64,000 nucleotides of DNA, taken from the NCBI GenBank assembly GCA_041675905.1, contig JBAYSX010000005.1, positions 62,001-126,000 on the forward strand. Direction: 5' to 3'. The position numbers and the translations under genes were made by a program. This DNA comes from Sandaracinobacteroides sp041675905 (lineage in GTDB: Bacteria > Pseudomonadota > Alphaproteobacteria > Sphingomonadales > Sphingomonadaceae). Shown in pieces: positions 43,582 to 52,416 of the stretch (within the stretch, counting starts at the first letter, position 1; each line of letters begins with the position of its first letter). The notes below the pieces were generated by a model. It saw nothing but the letters and a program-made list of their open reading frames with translations, did not search any database and was not told where the DNA came from.

Positions 43582-44832
43582 ATGAGCCAGATAACCGAAG
43601 TATGGACATCCGGAGACCTCCCGGAGGAGCGTATCGTCGACTTTGATATCTATGCGCCGCCCGGCGCGAGGGATGACTATCACGCCGCATGGCAAATGCT
43701 GGCGGACAAGGCTGATCTCGGTCTCGTCTGGAGCAGGCATAACGGCGGACACTGGATTCCCACGCGGGTCGACGTACTCGAACAGGTGATGGCCGATTAC
43801 AAGTGTTTTTCGCTTTCGGCACAGACCATCCCCAAATCGGTAACGGGCGATATCAAACTGCTCCCCACCGTGCTCGACCCGCCGGAGCATCGGCCTTACC
43901 GGATCCTTCTGAACGAACTGCTTTCGCCCCGCGCGGTGAGGGATATGGAGCCATTGGTGCGCGAGGAGGCGCGCAGCCTGATCGATGCGTTTGCCACGCG
44001 CGGATCGTGCGATTTCATTCATGAATATGCTGAAAAGTTGCCCATCCACGTATTTCTGCGACTCGTGGATCTGCCGCTTTCCGATGCGCCGCTGTTGAAA
44101 ACATGGTCGGATACCATGCTGCGGCCGCCACCTGATGTAGACTGGGGGGTGGACAAGACAGCGTTCGCATATGGCGTGCGGATGTTTTTCGACTATCTTG
44201 ATCCGGTTATCCGCGCCCGCCGGAACGGCCCCGGTCAGGATGTCATCACCCGTCTCGTTTCGAACAAGATAGACGGTCGAGACCTGACCCATTCCGAAGC
44301 CCTGCAATTATCCGTGCAGTTACTGATCGCCGGCCTCGACACGGTGGTAAATGCGCTTGGCTTCATCTTTCTTTTCCTGGCGAAGGACGAAACGAAAAGG
44401 GCTGAATTGACGAGAAATCCCGGGTTGATTCCGGTTGCAGTGGAGGAATTGTTACGCCGGCACCCCATCGTTGTGGTCGCCCGCGAGGTAACGCATGACT
44501 TCGAGATGTGCGGCGTGATGCTCCGCAAGGGGGAACAGGTTTGTGTGGCGACCCCGATCGGTGCGGTCGATGAAAGCGACGCGCGCTGTCCGATGACGGT
44601 GGACTTTTCCCGTCCGCGCAAAAAGCACATCAGTTTCGGAACGGGCGATCATCGTTGTCCCGGCGCGCATCTGGCCCGTGCAGAGTTACGTATCACGATC
44701 GAGGAGTGGCTGCGGCGCATCCCCGATTTCCGCGTGGCGCAGGATTGCGATGTTTCGTTCACGGGAGGGATCGTTGCGGTCGTCGACGAACTTGTCCTGA
44801 ACTGGGGAACGGCTGGCACACCTCCGCAATGA
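43582..44832 (+). CDS. cytochrome P450 (CYP101-like)
   Basis: The protein has 416 residues from the ATG at 43582 (GGGAG upstream). The I-helix has AGLDT, the ExxR motif is EELLRR, and the haem motif is FGTGDHRCPG with Cys at about 359. The N-terminal region (IVDFDIYAPPG, HNGGHWI) is shared with the P450 at 27161, and both resemble CYP101 camphor/terpenoid hydroxylases. It lies 42 bp after the TonB receptor stop, so uptake and hydroxylation are probably coregulated. No ferredoxin gene is near. Confidence 0.94.
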   Translation: MSQITEVWTSGDLPEERIVDFDIYAPPGARDDYHAAWQMLADKADLGLVWSRHNGGHWIPTRVDVLEQVMADYKCFSLSAQTIPKSVTGDIKLLPTVLDPPEHRPYRILLNELLSPRAVRDMEPLVREEARSLIDAFATRGSCDFIHEYAEKLPIHVFLRLVDLPLSDAPLLKTWSDTMLRPPPDVDWGVDKTAFAYGVRMFFDYLDPVIRARRNGPGQDVITRLVSNKIDGRDLTHSEALQLSVQLLIAGLDTVVNALGFIFLFLAKDETKRAELTRNPGLIPVAVEELLRRHPIVVVAREVTHDFEMCGVMLRKGEQVCVATPIGAVDESDARCPMTVDFSRPRKKHISFGTGDHRCPGAHLARAELRITIEEWLRRIPDFRVAQDCDVSFTGGIVAVVDELVLNWGTAGTPPQ

Positions 44833-44914
44833 GGGGGCTCCATAGGATCATACTTCTCATTGTCCGGCATGGTGGGGAAAGATTGAGAATACTAACCGCT
44901 GATCTGAGGGTAAT

Positions 44915-45277
44915 ATGCTTAAATTGATGTTATTTCTTGTCAGGAATCCCGGCACCACGATCGAGGAAATGCAAGATTATTATGACAACCAGCATTTGCC
45001 TCTTGCCCTGAAGACGTTTCCGCAAATCAAGGAGCACAGGCGCAACTATCTGACGGGGGAGACATTTTTTCCCGACGGTGTCGAACCGCCGCCATATGAT
45101 GCGATTTCGGAACTGTGGTTTGAAGACCGCGCCGCGCTGGATGAGATGCTGGGTTTACTGGTGGATCCCGAAATTCGCGACAGGGTCAGGGCGGACGATG
45201 CACGTTTCCTCGATCCGAAGAAATGCGGCATGATGATTGTAGATGAATCTATCGGTGCGGGAGCACGCCGCGCATAA
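44915..45277 (+). CDS. EthD-domain protein
   Basis: The protein has 120 residues: LKLMLFLVRNPGTTIEEMQDYYDN, QHLPLALKTFPQ, RRNYLTGETFFPDG. It aligns over its whole length with the EthD protein at 11880 (KTFPQIKEHRRNY against KAFPQILKHVRNY; ending CGMMIVDES against CGGLIVDEV), so the two are paralogues. TGAGGG lies upstream of the ATG. It lies between a P450 and two SDR genes. Possible roles are a cofactor-free oxygenation, cyclisation or decarboxylation step. Confidence 0.86.
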   Translation: MLKLMLFLVRNPGTTIEEMQDYYDNQHLPLALKTFPQIKEHRRNYLTGETFFPDGVEPPPYDAISELWFEDRAALDEMLGLLVDPEIRDRVRADDARFLDPKKCGMMIVDESIGAGARRA

Positions 45278-45458
45278 CATTCGGACTGTCCGGGGCTGCG
45301 GGGCCGAAGCGTCGGGAATAGCCGACACTCCGGCATCCTGGCGAGGAATTTCATACACGATTCACGCCTCGAAACCCCCGGCTGGCCTGTGAAAATCGCC
45401 AGATGTCATCCGCAGCTGTATCGAAGACAGTTCGCAACAGTAGAGGGAGGAGAGGCAT

Positions 45459-46256
45459 ATGCGGCGTCTTGAAGGGCGAGTCGCGCTGGTTTCCGGAGGG
45501 TTGCGCGGCATTGGCCGGGCCATTTCTACATGTCTTGCGGAGGATGGCGCCTGTACGCTGATTACGGATCTCGATCCGGTCGATAGCGCCGAGGTCGGGG
45601 AAGCGCTGCGCACGATCGACAATGCTGCCTATATCCGGCTGGATGCCACGCAGGAGGACGACTGGATTGCCGCCCGCGAGGAAATCGCACGGGATTACGG
45701 ACATCTGGATATTCTGGTGAACAATGTCGGCTCGGGTTTGACGGGCAAGGTGCAGGATTTGCTGCTGGATGACTGGCGGCGCCTGATGACGATCAACGTC
45801 GACACCGTGTTCCTCGGTACGAAAATCATGCAACCGTTGCTGGCAACGGGCGGGGCACGCGCATCTGGCGGGTCGGCTATTATCAACATCAGTTCGATCA
45901 TGGGGCTTGTCGGCATGGGAGAAACGTCCGCCTATAACGCCTCAAAGGGCGCCGTTCGTCTGTTTACCAAAGCCACCGCGCTGGAATTCGCCGATGCCGG
46001 TGTGCCCATCCGCGTCAACAGCGTACATCCCGGTTTTGTCGATACGCCTCTCACGCAAAAGGGCATGGAGGAATGGGCTGCGCGCGAGGGCGGTACGGCG
46101 GCAGACCTGGTTCGGGCCGTGATCGATGCCACACCGTTCAAACGGCTGGCGCAACCCAGGGAGATCGGCAAGGTCGTCGCTTTTCTCGCGAGCGATGATG
46201 CAAGCTATATGACGGGCAGCGAAGTCGTGGTCGATGGCGGCTGGACCGCACGCTAA
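45459..46256 (+). CDS. SDR-family NAD(P)-dependent oxidoreductase
   Basis: The protein has 265 residues. It has SGGLRGIGRA near residue 12 (VSGGLRGIG rather than TGxxxGIG), NNVG in place of NNAG near 87, Ser in NISSIMG, YNASK as the YxxxK motif, and a C-terminal MTGSEVVVDGGWTAR. GGGAGGAGAGG precedes the ATG. It is similar to the SDRs at 25433 and 46312. It is probably one of two alcohol dehydrogenases acting after the P450 at 43582. Confidence 0.92.
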   Translation: MRRLEGRVALVSGGLRGIGRAISTCLAEDGACTLITDLDPVDSAEVGEALRTIDNAAYIRLDATQEDDWIAAREEIARDYGHLDILVNNVGSGLTGKVQDLLLDDWRRLMTINVDTVFLGTKIMQPLLATGGARASGGSAIINISSIMGLVGMGETSAYNASKGAVRLFTKATALEFADAGVPIRVNSVHPGFVDTPLTQKGMEEWAAREGGTAADLVRAVIDATPFKRLAQPREIGKVVAFLASDDASYMTGSEVVVDGGWTAR

Positions 46257-46311
46257 CCTCAGGTCCATGGAATATCACACAGGCCTTTCGGGCCAGAAAA
46301 AGGGATCAAAA

Positions 46312-47094
46312 ATGCCGGATTTCAATCTGGAGGGCACCATTTCCCTCGTGTCAGGGGCCACGGGCGGCATCGGCCGCGCCACCTGCCTCGCGCTGCAGGA
46401 AGCAGGGTCGACGGTGATAGCAACCGATCTGGCCGATACCGCCGACGTGCCGGGCGCGACCGCCTACCATCGTCTTGATGTAACGGACGAGGCGGCATGG
46501 ACGACGATGGTCGACCATATCGAGGCGACTTACGGTCGGCTGGACATCTTGATCAATAACGCCGGCATCTCCGTCACCAACAGCATCGCGGACACCACGC
46601 TTGCGGAGTTTCGTCGCTGCATGGCGATCAACGTGGAGGGCGTGTTCCTCGGCACGCGCGCGGCGCAGGATCTGCTGGCGCGTTGCGGCAAGGACCGCAA
46701 GGGCGGCTCCTCTGTCGTAAACCTGTCGTCCGTCGGCGGCCTGCGGGGCGCGGCGCTGATGGCAATCTATTGCACCAGCAAGGGCGCGGTAAAACTGTTC
46801 AGCAAGAGCGCAGGGGTGGAATATGCCATGCTGGGTCTGCCCATTCGCGTGAACAGCATCCATCCGGGCGGGATCGACACCGATATGATGGACACTATCT
46901 ATGCACGCTATGTCGCGGAAGGCATATTTCCGGACGAGGCAACTGCACGCGCGACCGTATCGGCGGGGCACGCCATGGGGCGCATGGGTACACCCGAAGA
47001 AGTCGCCGCCGGCATCGTTTATCTTTGTACGCCAGCGGCGAGTTTCATGACCGGATCGGAACTGGTGGTTGACGGTGGAATGACCGCCAAATAG
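46312..47094 (+). CDS. SDR-family NAD(P)-dependent oxidoreductase
   Basis: The protein has 260 residues from the ATG at 46312 (AAGGGA seven bases upstream). It has SGATGGIGRA near residue 15, NNAG near 84, Ser in NLSSVGG, YCTSK as the YxxxK motif, and a C-terminal MTGSELVVDGGMTAK. It is closely related to the SDR at 45459, which ends 55 bp upstream, so the pair probably arose by tandem duplication and may have split substrates or stereochemistry. It is the last gene of the island. Confidence 0.93.
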   Translation: MPDFNLEGTISLVSGATGGIGRATCLALQEAGSTVIATDLADTADVPGATAYHRLDVTDEAAWTTMVDHIEATYGRLDILINNAGISVTNSIADTTLAEFRRCMAINVEGVFLGTRAAQDLLARCGKDRKGGSSVVNLSSVGGLRGAALMAIYCTSKGAVKLFSKSAGVEYAMLGLPIRVNSIHPGGIDTDMMDTIYARYVAEGIFPDEATARATVSAGHAMGRMGTPEEVAAGIVYLCTPAASFMTGSELVVDGGMTAK

Positions 47095-47116
47095 TACCAC
47101 CCCGAATTACGGGTGT

Positions 47117-47137
47117 GCAGGGGCTGAAAACCCCTGC
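47117..47137. terminator. GCAGGGG/CCCCTGC hairpin between convergent genes
   Basis: Seven-base arms with a seven-base loop lie between the SDR stop (47094) and the bioB stop (47164). This is the right-hand boundary of the accessory island. Confidence 0.5.
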
Positions 47138-47163
47138 CCGCCGGCGGCAGCTTGTTCTCGTCC

Positions 47164-48153
47164 TTACTCTGCCGCTTCGGCCTGTATTTCCGCCGTCCCG
47201 TTCATCCCCAGTCGCGCAAACAGGGCGGAGTCCACATCGCTGCCGGCGTTGCCGGCGGTCAGCAACCGGTCACCGGTGAACAGGCTGTTCGCGCCGGCCA
47301 AAAAGGCGAGGGCCTGGGTAGAATCGCTCATCGATTCACGGCCAGCGGACAGACGCACCATGGATTTGGGCATCAGGATGCGGGCGACGGCGACGGTGCG
47401 GACGAATTCGATTTCATCGATTTCAGCCAGCGGTGTGCCGGCGAGCATATCGCCGAGGGGCGTGCCGGCAACAGGAACCAGCGCGTTGATCGGCACGCTT
47501 TCCGGATGGGCGGGCAAGGTGGCCAGCGCGTGGAGGAAACCGACACGGTCGGCGCGGGTTTCGCCCATGCCGACGATGCCACCGCAACAGACATTGATGC
47601 CGTGGCGGCGCACGCGTTCCAGCGTATCCAGCCGGTCATCCCAGGTGCGGGTCGTGACGACCTGCTCATAATATTCCGGCGAGCTGTCGAGATTATGGTT
47701 GTAATAATCCAGACCGGCGTCGGCGAGGCGCTGGCTTTGCTCTTCGGACAGCATGCCGAGCGTCATGCAGGTTTCAAGGCCCATCGCCTTCACCCCGCCG
47801 ATCATCTCGACGATGGCGTCCATGTCCCGGTCTTTCGGGGAGCGCCAGGCAGCGCCCATGCAGAAACGTTCGGAACCGGAGTCTTTCGCGGCGCGGGCCT
47901 CCGCCAGCACATCGTCGACCGACATCAGCTTTTCAGCTTTCAGCCCGGTGTCGTGATGGGCGGACTGGCTGCAATAGCCGCAATTTTCGGCGCAGCCGCC
48001 GGTTTTGATCGACAACAGCGTCGATAATTGCACATATGCCGGATCATGATGGGCGCGATGCAGTGTTTGCGCCCGGAACAGCAATTCGGAGAAGGGCAGG
48101 TCAAACAGGGCGGCGATTTCGGCTCGCGTCCAGTCGGTTCGTATGTCGCTCAT
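47164..48153 (-). CDS. bioB: biotin synthase (radical SAM)
   Basis: The protein has 329 residues. The radical-SAM cluster motif CAENCGYC has Cys at 54, 58 and 61. Further motifs are FCMGAAWRSPKDRD, YNHNLDSSPEYY and GGIVGMGET. It inserts sulfur into dethiobiotin to make biotin. It lies 19 bp downstream of the hypothetical periplasmic protein gene on the same strand and may share its transcript. No other biotin genes are in the window. Similarity to the family is uninterrupted. Confidence 0.98.
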   Translation of the reverse strand: MSDIRTDWTRAEIAALFDLPFSELLFRAQTLHRAHHDPAYVQLSTLLSIKTGGCAENCGYCSQSAHHDTGLKAEKLMSVDDVLAEARAAKDSGSERFCMGAAWRSPKDRDMDAIVEMIGGVKAMGLETCMTLGMLSEEQSQRLADAGLDYYNHNLDSSPEYYEQVVTTRTWDDRLDTLERVRRHGINVCCGGIVGMGETRADRVGFLHALATLPAHPESVPINALVPVAGTPLGDMLAGTPLAEIDEIEFVRTVAVARILMPKSMVRLSAGRESMSDSTQALAFLAGANSLFTGDRLLTAGNAGSDVDSALFARLGMNGTAEIQAEAAE

Positions 48154-48172
48154 TCTCGTTTCTGTCTTTCCT

Positions 48173-49981
48173 TCACCCGCGCAGGGCAGCCTCGGCCACG
48201 ATCAGCCGCGCTTCGGCGTGATGGCCGACGGCGGTGAGCGCGGCGGCGATGCGGCGCAGATAGTCGGGGTGGACTTCGCCCCATCTTCCCTGCAGCCCGG
48301 TGGCGGCCAATACCATAACCGCGCCCGTATGGCGCGAAGCGACGGCGCGGTCCAGCGCCTGTGTCCAGCTATTTTCCACGGCTGGAATTTCCGTACCCAC
48401 GGTGCCGTGGCCAAGACCGGCAAGCCCAGCCGCCAGCAATTGCGCCCGGTGCGGGGATACAGTTTTGGCCCATTGCCCGAAATGTCCGCTATCCACCGGC
48501 ACGGCAGGATCCGCGGCGACGACCATCGCCCACAGTCTGGCGCGGGCCGCGCGGCTGGCGTCGGCGGATGCCTGCCACCAGCGCGCGGCCTGATCGGTCA
48601 TTCCGGCGGCGACGAGAGCGGCGGCGAGTTGTGGCATCTGTTCGCCAGCATCTTCGCGGACGGGAAAACGGGCGGCTGGCGCGGATGTCGCGATCAGCCA
48701 GCCGTAGCGCGCACGGCTGGCCTCGTCGCCGCGCTTCCACAAGGCCTCCATCGCCGCCAGCCGGTCGGCTGGGGCGTCGGCGGCGTTGGCGCGGCGCAAT
48801 TGTCCGCCGGGGCTGTTGCCCACTTCGGTGGCTTCGAGAATATCGGCTTCGGCAGCCATAATGCGGTTGATTTCAGCGCTGCCAAGAACGCCAAGTGCGG
48901 CGGCTTCCGGAGCGAGACTGGCGCGGCGGCGGATCGATTCGGTGGGCAACCGGGCGACCCATGCGCGTTGTGCGGGCGTGGCCGATTGCAGCAGATTGTC
49001 GGGGATTTCCAGCCCGGCGGCTCCCGCAAGACCGATCCGCCACGCGTTCAGTCCGTCAATCTGGTCCCATTCGGCGTTCGCGCCGCGCTCACCGCTTCCG
49101 GCAGCCGACGCGATGCGTTCGGCGAGGCTGATATCGAACGGATCCACCTGCTTGTTCTTGCGCAGATCATCGAACAGCAGCGTGGCGCTATAATCATCAC
49201 CCAGCACCGCGGAACACATGCCGTCCGCCATCGTCCAGATGGGCGAACCGGTCAGCGCGCGCGCCGTCGTGGCGAGCGGACACAAGGCCACCGGATCGCC
49301 GGATGCAAGGGCCGCTTCCGCTGCTGTGCCATAAAGATCGGCGGTGTAGCGGTCGATCGCGATGCGGGAGATCATGCGATGGGCATCGGTTGCCGAACCC
49401 ATGCGCACCAGCGCCTGACCGCGCGCCGCCAGCCAGTCGGCGGGATGCAGGCCAGCGGGGGGCGTGGCGCGGCTCAGCAGCGCGCGTTGCAGCATGATCT
49501 GCGCCCAGCGGCTGGCCAGCGGCGAATCGATACGCCGCAATAAAGTGGCGAGAAAACGCGCATCCGCGCCCGCGAACAAACTCGCGGCATAGCCGGTCGT
49601 GCGCGGCGTCAGCAGGCCGGCATTTTCCGGCAACTGGGTGGGGCCGGCAAGGTCGGCCAGCGGATCGACCGGCTCTTCCGCCGCCACCTGCCGTTCAGGC
49701 AGCGGGACTCCTTGCGGGACGATCACGGGCGGCTCGCCGGTTACGGATGGCTCCGCCGGCTTTTCGCGCACCGGGGCACGAATGACAGGCGGTGCGGGGG
49801 CGGCGGGTGGTGTCGCCGGCAGCAAATCATCGGGCAACAGCGATTTCGGCGCGCCGCTGGATGGTCGGACCGGCGGCGTTTCGGCAGCCGGCGGCGTTTG
49901 TGCGGCGGCGGGCAGCACAAGAACAGCCGCGCCCGACAGCGCGACAAGAATAAGGCGAAGCCTGTTTGCAACCAGCGGCAT
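48173..49981 (-). CDS. hypothetical secreted protein, proline-rich N-terminus and helical repeats
   Basis: From the ATG at 49981 the protein has 602 residues. A signal peptide (about 1-28, ending PAAAQ) precedes an 80-residue proline/alanine-rich linker with PPAAPAPPV and REKPAEP. The rest, from about residue 110, is alanine-rich and mostly alpha-helical with no recognisable catalytic motif, reminiscent of tetratricopeptide-like superhelices. A periplasmic scaffold or envelope role is possible. It is divergent from aroK. I do not recognise a named family. Confidence 0.75.
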   Translation of the reverse strand: MPLVANRLRLILVALSGAAVLVLPAAAQTPPAAETPPVRPSSGAPKSLLPDDLLPATPPAAPAPPVIRAPVREKPAEPSVTGEPPVIVPQGVPLPERQVAAEEPVDPLADLAGPTQLPENAGLLTPRTTGYAASLFAGADARFLATLLRRIDSPLASRWAQIMLQRALLSRATPPAGLHPADWLAARGQALVRMGSATDAHRMISRIAIDRYTADLYGTAAEAALASGDPVALCPLATTARALTGSPIWTMADGMCSAVLGDDYSATLLFDDLRKNKQVDPFDISLAERIASAAGSGERGANAEWDQIDGLNAWRIGLAGAAGLEIPDNLLQSATPAQRAWVARLPTESIRRRASLAPEAAALGVLGSAEINRIMAAEADILEATEVGNSPGGQLRRANAADAPADRLAAMEALWKRGDEASRARYGWLIATSAPAARFPVREDAGEQMPQLAAALVAAGMTDQAARWWQASADASRAARARLWAMVVAADPAVPVDSGHFGQWAKTVSPHRAQLLAAGLAGLGHGTVGTEIPAVENSWTQALDRAVASRHTGAVMVLAATGLQGRWGEVHPDYLRRIAAALTAVGHHAEARLIVAEAALRG

Positions 49982-50002
49982 GCCGATCCTATAGCGGGCG
50001 GC

Positions 50003-50584
50003 GTGAAGGAAGTGGAAGCAGAAAAGCCCGCAGCGGCGGATTCGCGAACCGATAGCCGGCCCGGGTGGCGGCGGCGTCCGCTGATGCTCGTCGGCATGCC
50101 CGGTTCGGGCAAGACGAGTGTGGGGAAACGGCTGGCCGGCCGGCTGGGCTGGCCATTCGTCGATGTCGATGTCGCCATCGAAGCGGCTGCGGGTCTTTCG
50201 ATCCCCGAAATTTTCAAACGTGATGGCGAGGCACATTTTCGCCAGAGCGAACGGCGTATCATCGCGCGGTTGCTGGACGATGGCCCGCAAGTCATCGCCA
50301 CCGGCGGCGGGGCCTTCTCCGACGAAGCCACGCGCGCGCTATCGTTAAAGAAAGCCACGGTCGTCTGGCTCGATGCCAGTATCCCGACGCTGGTGGCGCG
50401 GGTAAGCCGGCGCAACCATCGCCCGTTGCTGGTTGGCCGCGACCCGACGGTGGTGCTCACCGAACTCGCAACCGTGCGCAATCCGCATTATAGTCAGGCG
50501 CATTACCGCGTGGAAAGCGGCGAGGTTCCGCATGACGCGACGGTGGAACAGATTCTGGCGCGATTGAGAGAAGGCAAGGCATGA
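50003..50584 (+). CDS. aroK: shikimate kinase
   Basis: The P-loop GMPGSGKTS is at about residues 31-39, DVDVAIEAAAG with the Asp substrate contact near 47, FRQSERR near 73 and ATGGGAF near 95. The GTG at 50003 gives 193 residues with an N-terminal extension (KEVEAEKPAAADSR) common in alphaproteobacteria; an ATG at 50084 would cut into the first strand. It phosphorylates shikimate. The stop overlaps the aroB ATG. Confidence 0.95.
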   Translation: MKEVEAEKPAAADSRTDSRPGWRRRPLMLVGMPGSGKTSVGKRLAGRLGWPFVDVDVAIEAAAGLSIPEIFKRDGEAHFRQSERRIIARLLDDGPQVIATGGGAFSDEATRALSLKKATVVWLDASIPTLVARVSRRNHRPLLVGRDPTVVLTELATVRNPHYSQAHYRVESGEVPHDATVEQILARLREGKA

Positions 50585-51684
50585 CCGACATCGCCGTCGC
50601 ACTCGGCAACCGCAGCTATACCATCAGCATCGCTCCCGGACTGCTGGGGGAAGCCGGGCAGCGGCTCGGCGAACTGACACGCGCGCGCAAGGTGGCCGTT
50701 GTGGCGGACCGCACAGTTGCGGATTTGCACTTGCCGCGCCTGCGCGCGGCGCTGGCCGATTTCGATGTTCATCCCATTTTGCTGCCACCGGGAGAGGCGA
50801 CGAAGGATTTCCGCCACCTCGAAAAGCTGATCGACCATCTGCTCGATATGGAAGTCACAAGGTCGGACATTTTGCTGGCGCTGGGCGGCGGCGTCGTGGG
50901 CGATCTGGCCGGATTCGCCGCATCCATCGTCAAGCGGGGCATGCGTTTCATCCAGGTGCCGACCACGCTGCTGGCGATGGTCGATTCGTCGGTCGGCGGC
51001 AAAACGGCGATCAATACGCGCCATGGCAAGAATCTCGTCGGCGCCTTTTACCAGCCGGTTGCCGTCTGGGCTGATCTCGATGTGCTGAAGACCTTGCCGC
51101 CGCGCGAAATGGCGGCAGGCTATGCGGAAGTGATCAAATATGGCCTCATCAACGATGCAGGTTTTTTCGCCTGGTGCGAGGCCAACGGGAAACAGGTACT
51201 CGCCGGAGACAGTGCGGCGCTCGCGCATGCCGTGGCTACATCCTGTCAGGCGAAAGCCGCCATTGTCGCCGCCGATGAGCGTGAAACCGACGACATCCGG
51301 GCGTTGCTGAATCTCGGCCATACGTTCGGCCATGCGCTGGAAGCTGAAACCGGCTTTTCCGGGCAGTTATTGCACGGCGAAGCGGTCGCGATCGGCATGG
51401 CCCAGGCGCTGCGCTTTTCCGTCGCGCAAGGACTGTGCCCGGCGAGTGACGCCGAGCGATATGATGCCCATTTGCACGCGGTCGGTATGAAGGCCCGCCC
51501 CGCCGAGGCCGGAATCGCTCCGGACGCCGCCGGCCATCTGGTGCGCCATATGCTGCACGACAAAAAGATGACCTCGGACGGCCTGCCCTTCATCCTGTTG
51601 CGCGGGATCGGTGAGGCGTTCGTGGCGAAAGATGTGCCGCTGGATGCCGTGCGCGCATTTCTTTCGGAAGATCTGGCGCGCTGA
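50581..51684 (+). CDS. aroB: 3-dehydroquinate synthase
   Basis: The protein has 367 residues. It has GGGVVGDLAGFAAS near 103, TTLLAMVDSSVGGKTAIN, NLGHTFGHALE near 245 with metal-binding His, and HGEAVAIGM near 262. It converts DAHP to 3-dehydroquinate using NAD and a divalent metal. Translation is coupled to aroK by an ATGA overlap. It ends nine bases before a convergent gene, leaving no room for a separate terminator. Confidence 0.98.
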   Translation: MTDIAVALGNRSYTISIAPGLLGEAGQRLGELTRARKVAVVADRTVADLHLPRLRAALADFDVHPILLPPGEATKDFRHLEKLIDHLLDMEVTRSDILLALGGGVVGDLAGFAASIVKRGMRFIQVPTTLLAMVDSSVGGKTAINTRHGKNLVGAFYQPVAVWADLDVLKTLPPREMAAGYAEVIKYGLINDAGFFAWCEANGKQVLAGDSAALAHAVATSCQAKAAIVAADERETDDIRALLNLGHTFGHALEAETGFSGQLLHGEAVAIGMAQALRFSVAQGLCPASDAERYDAHLHAVGMKARPAEAGIAPDAAGHLVRHMLHDKKMTSDGLPFILLRGIGEAFVAKDVPLDAVRAFLSEDLAR

Positions 51685-51693
51685 AGCCCCCGG

Positions 51694-52257
51694 CTATTGC
51701 TTCTGCGCGGAGCGCACCCGGAAGCCCAGAATCACGAGCGTAACCCCAAAGACGAGCGCCCACGCAGCGATCCACCAGGTCAGCACAATCAGCCCGGCGA
51801 TGGGCGCGAGAAACAGCGCAATGGCGAAGGCGATGTTCACCAGCCCGCCGAAAATCATCCAGCCCTGACCGGGCATCCCGTCGGCTTTGATGGATGCAAA
51901 AATCAGCATCAAGCCCGTGACCGCAGCCTTGATGGCGAGGATCAGCAGGGAGGCCGCCAACGAAACGCCCGGCAGCGCCAGCAGCATGATCCCGATGATG
52001 ATCGAAACCATGCCGTCCACTACCAGCCATCCCCGGCGGCGGCCTTTTAGCGCCCGCCCGATGGCGGTGATCAGCGCGAACACCCCGTCGACGATCGCGA
52101 ATACGCCAAAAACAATGACCAGCGCCAGCAGCGCCGCCGCCGGTTGCAGGAAAGCGATGATTCCAAAGATAATTCCCGCCAGCCCGCGCAACACCAGCGC
52201 CCACCAGCGGTCATCGGGTAACCAGGCATTCAGATCGGCGTTCGGTGCAAGAGCCAT
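51694..52257 (-). CDS. HdeD-family multi-spanning membrane protein
   Basis: The protein has 187 residues, from the ATG at 52257 with AAGGAT upstream. About six hydrophobic segments in pairs (LVLRGLAGIIFGIIAFLQPA, LLALVIVFGVFAIVDGVFAL and so on) match the HdeD/DUF308 family of acid-resistance-type membrane proteins, whose function is largely unknown. The frame continues upstream to 53163, but that part is the antisense shadow of asd. It is convergent with aroB and divergent from asd. Confidence 0.88.
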   Translation of the reverse strand: MALAPNADLNAWLPDDRWWALVLRGLAGIIFGIIAFLQPAAALLALVIVFGVFAIVDGVFALITAIGRALKGRRRGWLVVDGMVSIIIGIMLLALPGVSLAASLLILAIKAAVTGLMLIFASIKADGMPGQGWMIFGGLVNIAFAIALFLAPIAGLIVLTWWIAAWALVFGVTLVILGFRVRSAQKQ

Positions 52258-52334
52258 CGGAATATCCTTTGCATGTTTGACGCGCAATCGACCATGCCGG
52301 CGCGTCGAGGTCAAGGTGGGTGCAGGGGTTGACC

Positions 52335-52360
52335 ATGTGCCTGGCATCGGGCAGGCACAT
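52335..52360 (+). promoter_or_regulatory. 9-bp perfect hairpin upstream of asd
   Basis: ATGTGCCTG at 52335-52343 and CAGGCACAT at 52352-52360 are exact inverted arms with an eight-base loop, 56 bp before the asd start. It may be an operator or a leader hairpin. The surrounding sequence does not match a known lysine riboswitch or attenuator that I recognise. Confidence 0.4.
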
Positions 52361-52416
52361 CCGCTTGGTCCCTGTCGGCGATTCTGCCCGGGACAGCTCT
52401 GATTTGGAGACGGAAA

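Noticed and set aside
48143..49543. 466-codon open frame on the plus strand
   Set aside because: It is antisense to the secreted repeat-like protein, with Gly/Arg-rich nonsense composition.
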